Below are positions 38,831 to 49,800 of a stretch of DNA of 64,000 nt, one piece after another; positions within the stretch are counted from its first letter, which is position 1, and every line of letters begins with the position of its first letter. Below the pieces are notes generated by a model. The model was not told where the DNA came from. It made no database searches and saw only the letters and a list, made by a program, of their open reading frames with translations. The position numbers were made by a program, and so were the translations under genes. The DNA comes from Candidatus Thiosymbion sp. (GTDB lineage Bacteria; Pseudomonadota; Gammaproteobacteria; Chromatiales; Chromatiaceae): contig JAHDND010000003.1 of the NCBI GenBank assembly GCA_018435665.1, positions 1-64,000 of the forward strand, read 5' to 3'.

Positions 38831-39471
38831 ACGACCTCCTCTTCCTCGTGGCCGACAAGGACATGGCCGAGGCGGTGGCCGGCTTGCTCGAACGCGATCA
38901 GGTTCATCGCGTGGTCGGCTGTGGTCCCTTCGACTTTGATAGCCGCCGCGACATCAAGGTGGCCGCCGGGCAGAACGACCCCGGTCTCTATGTGCGTGCC
39001 AACGAGCTGCTTCGCCCGCTGACGGCCGACTACCGTCGTGCGGTGGTGATCGTTGATGAGGAATGGGACGGCAGTCCGGGGGCCGAGGCGATTGAGCAGC
39101 AACTCCGGGCACATCTTGCCGACGCCGGCTGGTCCGCAGATGCGGCGCTGGCCCTCGTGGTGTGTCCCGAAGCGGATGTGTGGCTTTGGTCCGACTCGCC
39201 GCATTCGGCAAGGGCACTCGGATGGCCGTCTTGGAGCGAACTGCGGCCCGCCCTTGAGGGCGAGGGCTGGATTGCCCCTGGACAGGCCAAGCCTGACCGA
39301 CCCAAGGAGGCCGCGGAGTGGGCGTTGAGGCACTGCGGACACAAGGCACCGCGTTCGGCTGCGCTCTATCGGCAGGTGGCGTCGCGGGCATCCATCAAGC
39401 GCTGCGAAGACAGTGCCCTTGAGCGGCTTCTGAGCACCCTTCGAGCTTGGTTTCCCAGAGAGGCAGCGTGA
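38827..39471 (+). CDS. mad4: MADS small protein (Mad4-like), possibly TOPRIM-like
   Basis: A 214-residue protein placed directly after the AAA ATPase with overlapping stop/start. The segment RRAVVIVDEEWDGSPGAEA resembles the DxD region of TOPRIM or DUF4276-type proteins that accompany OLD-like ATPases, and CPEADVWLWSD may supply a further acidic residue. The nuclease role is inferred from position and these acidic residues only. I assign Mad4 by gene order rather than by a remembered sequence. The 67 bases to the next gene form the only real gap in the operon. Confidence 0.65.
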   Translation: MNDLLFLVADKDMAEAVAGLLERDQVHRVVGCGPFDFDSRRDIKVAAGQNDPGLYVRANELLRPLTADYRRAVVIVDEEWDGSPGAEAIEQQLRAHLADAGWSADAALALVVCPEADVWLWSDSPHSARALGWPSWSELRPALEGEGWIAPGQAKPDRPKEAAEWALRHCGHKAPRSAALYRQVASRASIKRCEDSALERLLSTLRAWFPREAA

Positions 39472-39538
39472 AGGGCACGAGCATATACGATTCGTGCGAA
39501 ATCCTGCTGGAGCACGTCACCGCAAGCGGAGATGTGAG

Positions 39539-40921
39539 ATGCGAGTAGGATCGGTCCGTTCATCTGAATGTCTCGGCGACGGTCGCCGACTCAATGCCGG
39601 GTACTTCTTAGCCGAGGACGAACAGGCCGTTCGCCGGCTACGTGCCTGGAGTCGCGATCAAGCCGAGCTAGGCGACCTTGTCGCTGAGGTCTATAGCGGT
39701 CCAATCTTCAGGAAGATCTCCGTCGCAGCCGGGCGTGGTGTTGGCTATGTATCTGCGAATGATCTTTTCAGAGCGTGCATTGCTCCTAGCGACCACCTGT
39801 CTAACCGCCATGGCGAACTCCTTGATTCTCTGCGCCTCATACCTGGCACCATTATCCTGACATGCTCTGGGATGAATCTCGGGAAGTCCATATGGGTCAG
39901 AGACGACATGGACGGACTTGCTGGATCCGGAGACCTGATCCGCATTGTGCCTGATGCCAACAAGGCGCCAGGGGGATTTGTCTTCGCCTTCATGTCCTCC
40001 AGATATGGGGTGGCATCCGTCCGAAAGCTGATATTCGGAGGTCATATCAAGCACATTGCGCCAAATGATGTGAGCCGCATTCTTGTTCCGAGGCTCGGTG
40101 ACGACATCGAACAGCAAGTGCACCGACTGGTCATTGCCGCGGCAAGATCAAGGGCAGCCGCCGCACACCTGAAGGCAAAGGCCAACGGTATTTTTCTCAA
40201 TCAGTTGGGGTTGAGTGACATTTCAAGCACGGATACGCCGATCTCATTCGCAACATTCACTGTATCGAGCGGGATCCTTGGTCGACTAGACGCAGCGCAC
40301 CACTCTCCGAGTTGCAGGTCAGCGACTCAGCAGCTTGCCGAGTCCGCGTCAGAAAGGCGAGCCGTGGCGGACGTTGGAGAAGTTTTCACCCCAGGGATAT
40401 TCAAGCGACGTCATGTGGAAATCCCTGAATACGGCTATCCGTACTTCTCCGGGTCTGAACTCTTTCAGATCGATGCCGCGCCACGCGGGTATCTCTCGCG
40501 GAAGTGGCCCGGCATCGAGGACTATCGAGTCGAGAAAGACTGGCTGCTGATCCAAGACGCGGGACAACTCGGGGGGCTGATCGGAAATGTGGTGCGGGTG
40601 CCACCATCTGTCGCCGGCGGAGTTGTCTCAAACCACTTGATGCGAGTCGCCATCGATGATCACGAGAATGCGGCGTACGTGTTCGCCGTCCTGAGTTCAG
40701 CTCACGGTTACCGCTCCATCGTTCGAAACGCCTTCGGTTCAAGCATTCCGCAGTTGGACCCCAAGCACGTTGGCGCGATTCAAGTGCCCTGGCCCGACGA
40801 CAGAGTGCGGACTGCCGTGGCTGCCCCTGTCCTGCGAGCGTGGCAGCTAGAAGACGAAGCGATCATTTCCGGACGTTCGGCTGTGGCCCTCGTCGAACGC
40901 GCCATCGAGGAAGCAGCCTGA
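39539..40921 (+). CDS. mad5: MADS specificity subunit (Mad5-like, HsdS type)
   Basis: A 460-residue type I-like specificity protein with two target-recognition halves, each ending in a helix (about 200-225 and 440-460). Conserved pieces include FRKISVAAGRGVGYVSANDLF and GTIILTCSGMNLGKS in the first half, and YGYPYFSGSELFQID and DWLLIQDAGQLGGLIG in the second. It would define the DNA sequence methylated by the Mad2-like enzyme. ATG at 39539 has GGAG seven bases before it. Base composition and codon use are visibly less GC-biased than in the neighbours, as is common for exchangeable HsdS genes. The stop overlaps the next ATG by one base. Confidence 0.85.
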   Translation: MRVGSVRSSECLGDGRRLNAGYFLAEDEQAVRRLRAWSRDQAELGDLVAEVYSGPIFRKISVAAGRGVGYVSANDLFRACIAPSDHLSNRHGELLDSLRLIPGTIILTCSGMNLGKSIWVRDDMDGLAGSGDLIRIVPDANKAPGGFVFAFMSSRYGVASVRKLIFGGHIKHIAPNDVSRILVPRLGDDIEQQVHRLVIAAARSRAAAAHLKAKANGIFLNQLGLSDISSTDTPISFATFTVSSGILGRLDAAHHSPSCRSATQQLAESASERRAVADVGEVFTPGIFKRRHVEIPEYGYPYFSGSELFQIDAAPRGYLSRKWPGIEDYRVEKDWLLIQDAGQLGGLIGNVVRVPPSVAGGVVSNHLMRVAIDDHENAAYVFAVLSSAHGYRSIVRNAFGSSIPQLDPKHVGAIQVPWPDDRVRTAVAAPVLRAWQLEDEAIISGRSAVALVERAIEEAA

Positions 40922-43900
40922 TGGCCACGGTGGTCCCCATCGGCGAGCCCGTAAATGACGCCGAGCGCCAGGCGATCGCCCACCTGCGAGACCACCTCCC
41001 CAGCAGCTACACCCTCTTCCACAACTTTGAGATCCGCCGCGACGGCGAGACCTTCGAGGTTGACCTGGCCGTGCTCGCCCCGCATGCGCTCTATCTCGTC
41101 GACGTGAAGGGCACCCGCGGGCTCATCGATGTCTACGGGCCCAAGTGGTATCCGGAGGGCCGGCAGCCCTACAACTCGCCCCTGCTCAAGCTCCACGGCC
41201 ACGCGAAGACGGTGAAGGGCATCCTCACCAAGAGCCAGCCGGGCCGACGCGAGATCGACGGCGTGTTCTGCGAGGTGGCCGTGCTGCTCACGGCGCCCGA
41301 CGCGCACCTCGTCGACCAGGCTGAGCGTGACAGTGAGAAGGTCACGACGCTTAAGGCATCCGCGGCCTTCTTCCAAAACGCCGGCCGCATCCCGCCGCGC
41401 TTCGAGAAGAACATCACGCCCCTGCACGCCATGGTGCGCAGCGCGTTGCTCGGCGTTGCGCACCCGCGCTCCGGTCCGACGGTACTCGGCGACTGGGAGG
41501 TCGTGGAACGGCTCGGCGCCAACGAGACGTTCGCCGAATACCGCGCCATCAATACCTTCGCCGGCAAGCGCGGCGGCACGGCCCTGCTGCGGGTGTACCG
41601 GGCCGATGCCTACCTGACGGGTCAGGACGCCCGTGCGCGACAGAAGGCCCGCATCGCCAACGCCTTCTACGCACTCAACCGCCTACCCGGACACCCCTTC
41701 ATCGCCGGGGCCAAGAGCTTTTTCGCTACCGAGGGCGAGGACCGATACGTACTCGTCACCGAGGACGTGTCGGGACAGGCGCTGCGACTCCACGTCGACA
41801 AGCCCGCGCTGGCGCTGACCCTCGATCAGAAGCTCCGGGTCGCCCGCGAGTTGCTGGAGGCCCTCGCGTTCTGCCACGCACACGAGGTCGTGCACCGCGA
41901 TCTGTCGCCCGGCACCATCCTGCTGGGCAGCGACGGTCACCTGCGCCTGACGGGCTTCGACCACGCGCGCGCCGGCACGGATCGCAGCCTAACCATCGCG
42001 GACGCGATCATCGAGCAGGTCGACCCTGCGTACGCGGCGCCCGAGACCTGGCGGGAGCCGGCGCACGCCAGCCCGGCGTCGGATGTCTTCGGCGCTGGCC
42101 TCGTGCTCTACGAGCTCTTCACGGGACAACGCCCGTTCAGCTCGCCGACCGAGATCTTCGACCAAGGCGGGGCCTTCCCGATCAAGCCGTCGGCACTTCG
42201 TGCGGAGATCGCGCCAACGCTGGACGATTGGCTGTCCCGGCTCTGCGCCTTCAATCCCGAGCAACGGCCTACAGCCGCCGCCGCGATCAAGGCCCTCGAC
42301 GTGGCCCTGGCCGCCTCGCTACCAGTAGAGCCAGTCACGCAGCCCGAAACGCCTTCAACCCCGCCGCCGAAGCCCGAAACACCCTCGCTGGCCGCCATCG
42401 ATTGGACCCAGGTCCCACGGGGCACACTGCTGGCCGGCAAACTCGAGGTCCAGTCCCGCCTCGGCCGGGGGACCTTCGGTGTCGTCTACAAGGTGGTCGA
42501 TACCCTGGGTGACGTGACGCGCGCCCTGAAGCTCATCCTGCGCGACCGCCACTCGACGCTCGAACGGCTCAAGAAGGAGTACAAGACCCTCGTCCATCTG
42601 CCCGAGCATCCGCATGTGGTGCGCGTCATCGACGCCAACGTGCTGCCTGGCGACGGGCCGCCGTACATGCTCTTCGAGTATGTCGACGGGGAGGATCTGG
42701 GCGACCTGATCCACGACGCCCGCTTTGCGCCGGAGGACGCGCTGGTCCTCTTTCGGCAGGTGGCCGACGGGCTTCTCCACCTGCATCGCGAGGGCGTCTA
42801 CCACTGCGACATCAAGCCCCACAACCTGCTCTGGACTGTCCGCGGGGCGAAGATCATCGACTTCAACGTGTCGGTCCGCTCCGAGGACAACGGCCACGGC
42901 GGGGGCTCGCGCCGGTATCTCCCGCCGGACCTCGACCTGTCGGACACCCCGTCACCGAGCGAGCTTAAGGACCGCGACCTCTACGCCCTCGGGCTCACGG
43001 TCTACGAGGCGCTCACAGGTAGCTACCCGTGGAAGTCGACCTCGCCACCGCCCGCGACGGCGGCCCCCGATCCCCGCGAGCTACCTGGGCTTTCCGACCT
43101 GGCGCCGGAGCTGACGACGGTCGTGCTCAAGGCCATCGCCCCGAGACGAGCGGAGCGCTTCGCATCGGCGTCGGCGCTCATCGAGGCCCTGGAACAGGTC
43201 ACCCGGGCACGCCGGAAGGCAACAACCGAGACCTCGGACGCGCTGCTGATCCCGGAGCTGGGCGGCCCCGTCCCGCCGAACACCAATCCGTTCGTTGGCT
43301 ACCTGCTCACGCTCTATAGCCAGAGCCCCCAGACCAACGCCGGCACGCGCGGGCTCGATGACCTTGGGCGCCGAACCTATGTCCCGACGCTACTTGACGA
43401 CGGGCTCATGCCCGAGGTCATCGCTGGCAAGTTCAAGCTCGTCCTGATCACGGGCAACGCAGGGGATGGTAAGACGGCATTCCTGCAGCAGCTTGAGGCC
43501 CAGGCCAGCGAGCTGGCGGGATTCGTCTCGGGCGAGATGCTCCGCAACGGCCGGCGCTTCACCACGGGCGAGCGGGCCTTCCTGACCAACTATGACGGCT
43601 CCCAGGACGAAGACGACCGTACCAACGGCCAGGTGCTGCGGGAGTTCTTCGCGCCATTCCAGGGCGACAACCCGGGCGCCTGGCCCGACAGCGAGACCCG
43701 CATCGTGGCCATCAACGAGGGACGCCTCGTCGACTTCCTGCAAACCGAGCAAGGGCAGTTCCCGGCGCTCCTGCGGCTGCTCGAAGCGGGTCTGCGGACG
43801 GGGTCAGACGCTCACGGTGTGGCCGTAGTGAACCTCAACCTGCGCAGCGTCGTGGCCAACGGTGCAGGGCTCGACGACTCGATCCTGGAGCGGCAGACCC

Positions 43901-45108
43901 GGCTCCTCACGCACCCAAAGTTCTGGCAGGCGTGCCAGAGCTGCAACCTCAAGGACAAGTGCTACGCACTGCACAACGCGCAGACCTTCCAGGATCGAAC
44001 CGCGGGCCCCCAGGTCCTCGACCGCCTCAAGACGCTGTATACGCTGACCCATCTGCGCGGCCGTCTGCACCTCACGCTGCGAGACCTCCGCTCCGCCCTG
44101 GCATTCACGCTCGGGTCCGCGCGCGACTGTGCCGAGATCCACCAACTCTATGCCGACGGCCGACGGGACGAAATCGCCGCCGGTTTCTACTTCAACGCCT
44201 GGATGGGGGCGAACTCGGCGACGGTGGACCGCTTGTTGTCGCTGCTTCAGGACGTCGACGTCGGCTCGGCCAGCGACCCGCGCATGGACCGCGGCCTGGA
44301 CTTCGTGAGCCCAACGCAGGACCGCAGCCGCTTCGGCTTCGCCGACCGAGGTCGCTACGACCACGAGGTATTAAGCGCACTCTACGAGAATCTGCCTCGG
44401 GACTTCTCCGGCAAACCGACGCCGCACCGCACGACGACGCACCGTCGGTATGTCGCGATGGCGCGCCGGCGTGCCTTCTTCGAGCGTCGCGACAGCGGCT
44501 GGCGCGGGATGCTGCCTTACCGCTCGGCCGAGCGGATGCTGAAGATGGTACGTGGCGAATCGAGGCCTGAGCTGGCTCTGCCGGAGGTCCTCCAGGCTAT
44601 CAACCGCGGCGAGGGACTTCTGGACCCGACCCGGCTCCCTAACAGCCTGGCGTTGCAGGTCCGGCAGGTCGAACGCGGGACCGTTCGCTCCTACCGTCTG
44701 TATGACGCGAGCCAGTTCGACCTCGCCGTGGGTGATGCCGCGCGTCGCGCATGTTTCGTCGAGCACATGCCCGATTCGCTGATCTTGCGCTTCGACGACC
44801 AAGGTAATGCGGCGGAGCTTAGGATCAACCTCGACGTGTTCGAAATGCTCGACCGACTGAACCACGGCTATCGGCCGAGTATCGAGGAAGAGCAGGGCTA
44901 CTATTTGAGCCTGGCCGTGTTCAAGAACGTCCTTGGCTCAGCGCCATACCACGAGGTGCTGCTCACGACCACGGGGCACGACTTCTATCGCATCGAACGC
45001 CACGACGACGGGCGCTTGGAGATGGCCCACCTGGCGGCGGCCGCTCACGGGGCGCCGCCTGCTGTCGGCGCCGAGCCCGCGTCACCGGAACTCGGAGGGA
45101 GGCGCTGA
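40921..45108 (+). CDS. mad6: MADS kinase (Mad6-like): NERD, two kinase domains and P-loop ATPase, PglW-like
   Basis: A 1395-residue protein resembling BREX PglW. Residues about 10-130 are a NERD nuclease-related domain (FEVDLAVLAPHALYLVDVKG). Kinase domain 1 (about 180-460) has HRDLSPGTILL and GFD in place of DFG, and lacks the VAIK Lys and the loop Lys and Asn, so it looks like a pseudokinase. Kinase domain 2 (about 495-770) keeps the ALKLIL Lys, HCDIKPHN (Asp about 629) and DFN, so it may be active. A STAND-like ATPase follows with GNAGDGKTA (about 845), and a CxxC-xxxx-C cluster (CQSCNLKDKC) lies near 1010. Role: phosphorylation-driven control or activation of the system. Confidence 0.85.
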   Translation: MATVVPIGEPVNDAERQAIAHLRDHLPSSYTLFHNFEIRRDGETFEVDLAVLAPHALYLVDVKGTRGLIDVYGPKWYPEGRQPYNSPLLKLHGHAKTVKGILTKSQPGRREIDGVFCEVAVLLTAPDAHLVDQAERDSEKVTTLKASAAFFQNAGRIPPRFEKNITPLHAMVRSALLGVAHPRSGPTVLGDWEVVERLGANETFAEYRAINTFAGKRGGTALLRVYRADAYLTGQDARARQKARIANAFYALNRLPGHPFIAGAKSFFATEGEDRYVLVTEDVSGQALRLHVDKPALALTLDQKLRVARELLEALAFCHAHEVVHRDLSPGTILLGSDGHLRLTGFDHARAGTDRSLTIADAIIEQVDPAYAAPETWREPAHASPASDVFGAGLVLYELFTGQRPFSSPTEIFDQGGAFPIKPSALRAEIAPTLDDWLSRLCAFNPEQRPTAAAAIKALDVALAASLPVEPVTQPETPSTPPPKPETPSLAAIDWTQVPRGTLLAGKLEVQSRLGRGTFGVVYKVVDTLGDVTRALKLILRDRHSTLERLKKEYKTLVHLPEHPHVVRVIDANVLPGDGPPYMLFEYVDGEDLGDLIHDARFAPEDALVLFRQVADGLLHLHREGVYHCDIKPHNLLWTVRGAKIIDFNVSVRSEDNGHGGGSRRYLPPDLDLSDTPSPSELKDRDLYALGLTVYEALTGSYPWKSTSPPPATAAPDPRELPGLSDLAPELTTVVLKAIAPRRAERFASASALIEALEQVTRARRKATTETSDALLIPELGGPVPPNTNPFVGYLLTLYSQSPQTNAGTRGLDDLGRRTYVPTLLDDGLMPEVIAGKFKLVLITGNAGDGKTAFLQQLEAQASELAGFVSGEMLRNGRRFTTGERAFLTNYDGSQDEDDRTNGQVLREFFAPFQGDNPGAWPDSETRIVAINEGRLVDFLQTEQGQFPALLRLLEAGLRTGSDAHGVAVVNLNLRSVVANGAGLDDSILERQTRLLTHPKFWQACQSCNLKDKCYALHNAQTFQDRTAGPQVLDRLKTLYTLTHLRGRLHLTLRDLRSALAFTLGSARDCAEIHQLYADGRRDEIAAGFYFNAWMGANSATVDRLLSLLQDVDVGSASDPRMDRGLDFVSPTQDRSRFGFADRGRYDHEVLSALYENLPRDFSGKPTPHRTTTHRRYVAMARRRAFFERRDSGWRGMLPYRSAERMLKMVRGESRPELALPEVLQAINRGEGLLDPTRLPNSLALQVRQVERGTVRSYRLYDASQFDLAVGDAARRACFVEHMPDSLILRFDDQGNAAELRINLDVFEMLDRLNHGYRPSIEEEQGYYLSLAVFKNVLGSAPYHEVLLTTTGHDFYRIERHDDGRLEMAHLAAAAHGAPPAVGAEPASPELGGRR

Positions 45109-46814
45109 TGGGACTGTCCGGGAAAGACCGCGCCTTCAACTCGAACAAGGTGTCCTATCTCGACTTCAAGCAGATCGAGATGGACCGGGTACTGACGGCC
45201 CTGTTCGCGCGCCTTGCCCACAACGGTTTTCCGAGTCGGCTGAAGCGTCGTTTCGATCTCTCGGTTGAGGCCTTCGTCGACGAGTTCCTCGAACACCCCG
45301 AGTGGTTCACGGGCTTCTCGCAGCACCGGGAGATCTTGGAGCGATGGGTCGAGACGCACCTGATGGACGTCGTCAACCGCGGCAAATCGAACCAGGCCGT
45401 CGCGGCGCCGCGTCCGCTGCACGGGTTCACCTACCGCTTCCGCAACCCGAAGTACTCGCGCGACTATGGGGCCGCACAGCACATCTACGAGACGCTTTAC
45501 CATGCGCGCAAGGACGCCGGCCAGGGGGCTATTGAGCAGCTCAATCGCTTCTTCTTTCAGGGCCATGACAAGGTCACCGGGCGGAGCGACGGCGCAGCCG
45601 TGCTCGACGTCGAGACGCAGGCGCTCCTGCGGCTGACCGAGCAGGTGGAGGACGCCCCGGACGCGCGCGGCGGACGCGACAGCTTCACGCCGCTGTGCAT
45701 CGGCGCCGCGGATCTACTCGCCGAGGACATCAAGCGGCTCCTCTTCTACGAGCGCCACATCCCGCGCTCGGTGATGGTCGACTACCTCAAGGTGCTCTTC
45801 GCGTTTCACCTGTCGCTCTACCACCTGCGGCTGCTCAAATTGCTGCCGGACCTGGTGAAACGTAAGGGCGCGGACCCGATCTGCGCATCGACGTCGTGCC
45901 CGATGGACCCGCGCAGTGCCACCAACCCGCATGGCGACTGCCCGTACCGCGTGGGGCTCGTCGTTGACGTTGCGGGCCAGCCGGACACCGCCTCGGCTCG
46001 GCTGGCAATCCGCAGCGCGGACGTCCACTACCGGCGCATACCGCCGTTCGTGAAGGCGTACTTCACGTTCAAGAAGCTTGATGAGTTTGCCGAGTCGCTC
46101 ATCAAGACCGGCAAGCTGCATCGGCCGAAGGGCACGGCGATGGGCGTGGGCGAGGTGCTGCAGCTCCTCGAACCTCTGCATAAGGACGAGCGATCCAAGT
46201 TCTTCGGCGCGCGGGTCTACGGGCTGGTGCAGGACTCCGCGGGGCAGACGGAGACAGACATCGACCCTGAACTCCGGGCCGTGTTGGACCTCAAGCTCTC
46301 GGAGTTCGACACCTACGTGGAGATGCTGGTGGCGCTGCGCGGCAACTTCCACCGCCAGTACATCACCGAGTGCATCGACTCGCTGTTGATGAAGAACCGT
46401 CCCGGCGCCCTGATCGCGCAGGGACGCACCCGGGGTGCCCCGCGTCGGTTCGTCTTCGACAGTCGGCTTCTCGAGGTACTGCTCCAGATCGCCGTGCTCC
46501 GGCAGGACACGCCGACCGGTCCGTTCTACACCGGAGAGCTTCGCATCGAAGGCTTGCTGACCTGGCTGCGCCAACGATACGGCCTCCACATTGATTGCCT
46601 GCCCCGCGGAGACGGCTTCGGGGCGTCGAGCATCGAAGACCGCGCGGCGCTACGCGAGAACACTGCGGCCTTCATTGCCCGCCTGCGAGAAGTGGGCTTT
46701 TACCGCGACCTGTCGGACGCCTATGTCTCCCAGACGGTCACGCCGCGCTATCGCATCGAGCCCCTGATCGGATCGGGGATCGGACCGGGGGATGGTCACG
46801 GGGGGACGCCATGA
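45108..46814 (+). CDS. mad7: MADS protein Mad7-like, uncharacterised
   Basis: A 568-residue soluble protein with no domain I can name. It starts MGLSGKDRAFNSNKVSYLDF, is rich in alpha-helix, and contains a cysteine cluster (CASTSCPMDP ... CPY at about 265-285) that could bind zinc. It is tightly coupled (ATG overlaps the kinase stop, stop overlaps the next ATG) between the kinase and the large ATPase. Proteins in this position accompany the MADS kinase and HerA-like ATPase; an adaptor between them is a reasonable guess only. Confidence 0.7.
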   Translation: MGLSGKDRAFNSNKVSYLDFKQIEMDRVLTALFARLAHNGFPSRLKRRFDLSVEAFVDEFLEHPEWFTGFSQHREILERWVETHLMDVVNRGKSNQAVAAPRPLHGFTYRFRNPKYSRDYGAAQHIYETLYHARKDAGQGAIEQLNRFFFQGHDKVTGRSDGAAVLDVETQALLRLTEQVEDAPDARGGRDSFTPLCIGAADLLAEDIKRLLFYERHIPRSVMVDYLKVLFAFHLSLYHLRLLKLLPDLVKRKGADPICASTSCPMDPRSATNPHGDCPYRVGLVVDVAGQPDTASARLAIRSADVHYRRIPPFVKAYFTFKKLDEFAESLIKTGKLHRPKGTAMGVGEVLQLLEPLHKDERSKFFGARVYGLVQDSAGQTETDIDPELRAVLDLKLSEFDTYVEMLVALRGNFHRQYITECIDSLLMKNRPGALIAQGRTRGAPRRFVFDSRLLEVLLQIAVLRQDTPTGPFYTGELRIEGLLTWLRQRYGLHIDCLPRGDGFGASSIEDRAALRENTAAFIARLREVGFYRDLSDAYVSQTVTPRYRIEPLIGSGIGPGDGHGGTP

Positions 46815-49800
46815 GCCAGGGACTTCGCACCATTCAATCGCACGACCTCGCTGCTGAGTTCGAAACCGAGCTCTTCCCACGGCTCGCCGAGCTGCTCTGT
46901 TCGCGCGGCCGCGGCCACTGCATGCGGCTCACCGACATCGACCGCGACCTCATGGTGCGGCTCTGCGGGCGCCTGCGCGCCGAGGTACCCGAGGCCCAGG
47001 TAGTCATCCTGGGCAACGGACACAGCACCACCCCGCCAACGCTGACAGTGACCGCCACTAAGCTGGTCGAGCTGCGCAACCCGTTGCCGGATGGCGCGCT
47101 GCGTTTGCCGCTGCTCGTGTTCATCCCCAACGACTTGCGCGCCGCCGCCGAAGACAGCTTCGGCATCGCGACCTTTGAGGACGTCCCTGTGGGCGACGTC
47201 TACGCAGGGCTGCGTACTCGACTCCTGGGCGAGCTGCCGGCCGCTGTCCGAGGGGCCGTCGCAGAGGGCCTCCGACGGCTCGATGATGACGAGACCTGGC
47301 CATTCGCCGACCCGTTGGCGGTCGTGCGGTTCCTGTTGAGCGCGAAGTTGAACGGCGGCAACCCAGAGGCCATTGGCGCCGGGCTGTTCGAGCTGGCCCT
47401 CGTCCCCGACTTCGAGCTGCTCAACGACGCGACCAAGGCGCCGACGCGGATCGGGCGCAACCGCGACAGCGTGCGAACGCTGACTTGGTCTTCTCGGTCT
47501 GAACGCGGCCGGGTACTCGACCTTGGGCTCAAGAAGGGTGCCTTCCAGGCGCAGCTCGGCGAGTTCCTGACAGACGCTGGCGTTGAGGACCCACGCGAGT
47601 GGACCCGGCGCATCGTGCTTGATCGCGCCTGCTGGAAGTTCGCCTTCCACCGCTGGGAGTTCGCAGAGAGCACTGACGACCAGGGGCACGTCTTCATTGG
47701 CGACGTGTTGGCTGACCTGCCGCTGGTCGGTGAAGACCCTGCCGATGCGAAGCTCCAAGAGCTCAAGGCCGAGGAGAAGATCCTCGTCGTCGGCAAGGGG
47801 GGCTTGAGAAAGTTCAACGTCGGTTTCCGCGTGGACCCGCACCCCTCGCGAGTCGAGGGGCTCGCGAAATTCGTGGCCCAGGTCGTCGCGAAAGAGACTG
47901 GGCCGGTTGGCCTGGTGCGGAGCAAGAAGACCTGGTCGTCGAACCGTCGCACGGCGACGATCGACATCAACAACCTCCACAAGGTCGACTGGGAAGAGGG
48001 CTGGCACTTCGTGCGTGTCCTCGCCCAGACCGAGGATGGCGATCTCATGCCGCTGGTGGATGAGACCGGTCACCCGCTCCCCTGGGCGGTGGACGACGAG
48101 GACGCGACCGTGCCTCGTCCGAATGAGAGCGACCTCTTTTACGTCGTCACCGAGGTCGACGAGCCGCCCCCGCCGCATCAGCGCGCAGTGCAGAACGACG
48201 ACAGCCTCGAGCACGCACGTCTGCGTTTGCAGTTCAGCGCCGTCGTGGACGGGCGCGACCCAGGCACCATCGCGCCGCAGGGCGCGAACTGGGCCGAGCG
48301 GCGCCGTGGACAGTCGTCCGGCTCCGAAATGATCGAGGTTCAGTTCGGGCGGGACGGGACTATCCACGTCCCCGTCTCGCGCGGGCTCAAGGGGATCGAG
48401 CAGGCGATCCTCGCAGCACCTACGGGGCCCGCAGCCTGGCGCGTCTCGTTGCGGATGGGGCAGCCAGACAATCCCACCGTCGAAGAAGCTCGCTGGCCAT
48501 CCATCGAGGTGTGCCGAGAGTTCCTCGCCGCGCGTCAGGGGTGGTTCGACGCAGTACGGGCCGGCGCATCGGAACTTGTGACGCAAGCCGCGAACTTCCG
48601 GACCCTACGCCCGTTGGCCCTGACCTACGCCGAAGCCTATCAGCGCCTGGTCGGGGCGCTTCTGGCGCGTGCCGAGGACAGCGACAGCCCAGAGGGAAAG
48701 GCAGCGCTCGGCGACCTGTGGCTCATGCTCAGCCTCGACACGGTGACCATGGCAGTCATCGATCATCGTGGGCGGCGACGCGAGGCCGCACTCGTGTCCC
48801 CGACCCACCCCCTGCGTGTCCTCTGGTTCGCCGCGTGGGCCGAAATGGGATCGCAGTGGATCGAGGCCGCCCGCAAGGGCCCCGCAGCGTTCGTGGTTGC
48901 CACCCGCGACGCCCTGCTGCGTCAGCTCGCGCCGGTGGGCTATCCGCCGGTGCTGGCGACGCCAGGGGGGCAGTCGGTCGGCGGTCGGCTCATGACACCC
49001 ATCGACAACCTCGCGCCGCACTGGACCCTCTACGCGCCGGCCCACGAGCCCGACCCGCGCGGCCTGCTCGGTGAAGTCTGCGCCGCCTTCGGACTCCCCG
49101 AGCCCGGCATCGGTGGAGCCGTCATCGACGGGGCCTTCCTCGCCACTCGGGTGCAGCGATACCTCGTCCAACACCCCTACATCAGCACGCTCACCATCAA
49201 CGCGTTCAATCCGGGACGCGCTGGCGTTCTCGCGCAGATGCTCTTGACGCTGCAGCGCCAGCCGGTCTTCGAGGACATCCTGTACGACATTCGCCTGTTT
49301 GTCCCCGATGCGGACGCCCCCGGTGTCGGCGAGGGACTCGCTGAGCTTCTCTCGCCGTCCGGTAACCTCACCGGACGTGAGGCCGATGCGTTCGCCACAC
49401 CGAGCGGTGACCACCTGCACCCCAAGCTCGCGCTCGGCGTGAGAAGCACGACCGACTTCCGAGCGAAACCCGAGCGCTTCTCGGCGCACCTCTCGTTCCT
49501 CTTCGATCTGTTTCCCGCCGAGGAGGTGGGCGCGACGGCAGCTTCGGTCCAAGAGTCGGCGGCCCCGGTGCACGGCCTCCTGCAGGACTACCACGTCGAG
49601 TACCGGGAGGACGACGAGACCATCGCCTGGCGACGCACACCACGCCATGGCAACGCGCTGCCCTTGCTCGGCTGCGAGGAGCTGACGGATCTGCTCTCGT
49701 CGCTCCCCGCGGTACTCTCCAACGCGACTGCGGCAGTGGCGACGGGTCGGACGGGGATTGGCATGCGGCCCGTCATCGGCCTCGCCCTCGATGCAACCGA

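Noticed and set aside
33505..40921. An ordinary type I restriction-modification system
   Set aside because: M and S subunits are present but no HsdR with helicase motifs lies in the operon, and three unrelated genes lie between M and S.
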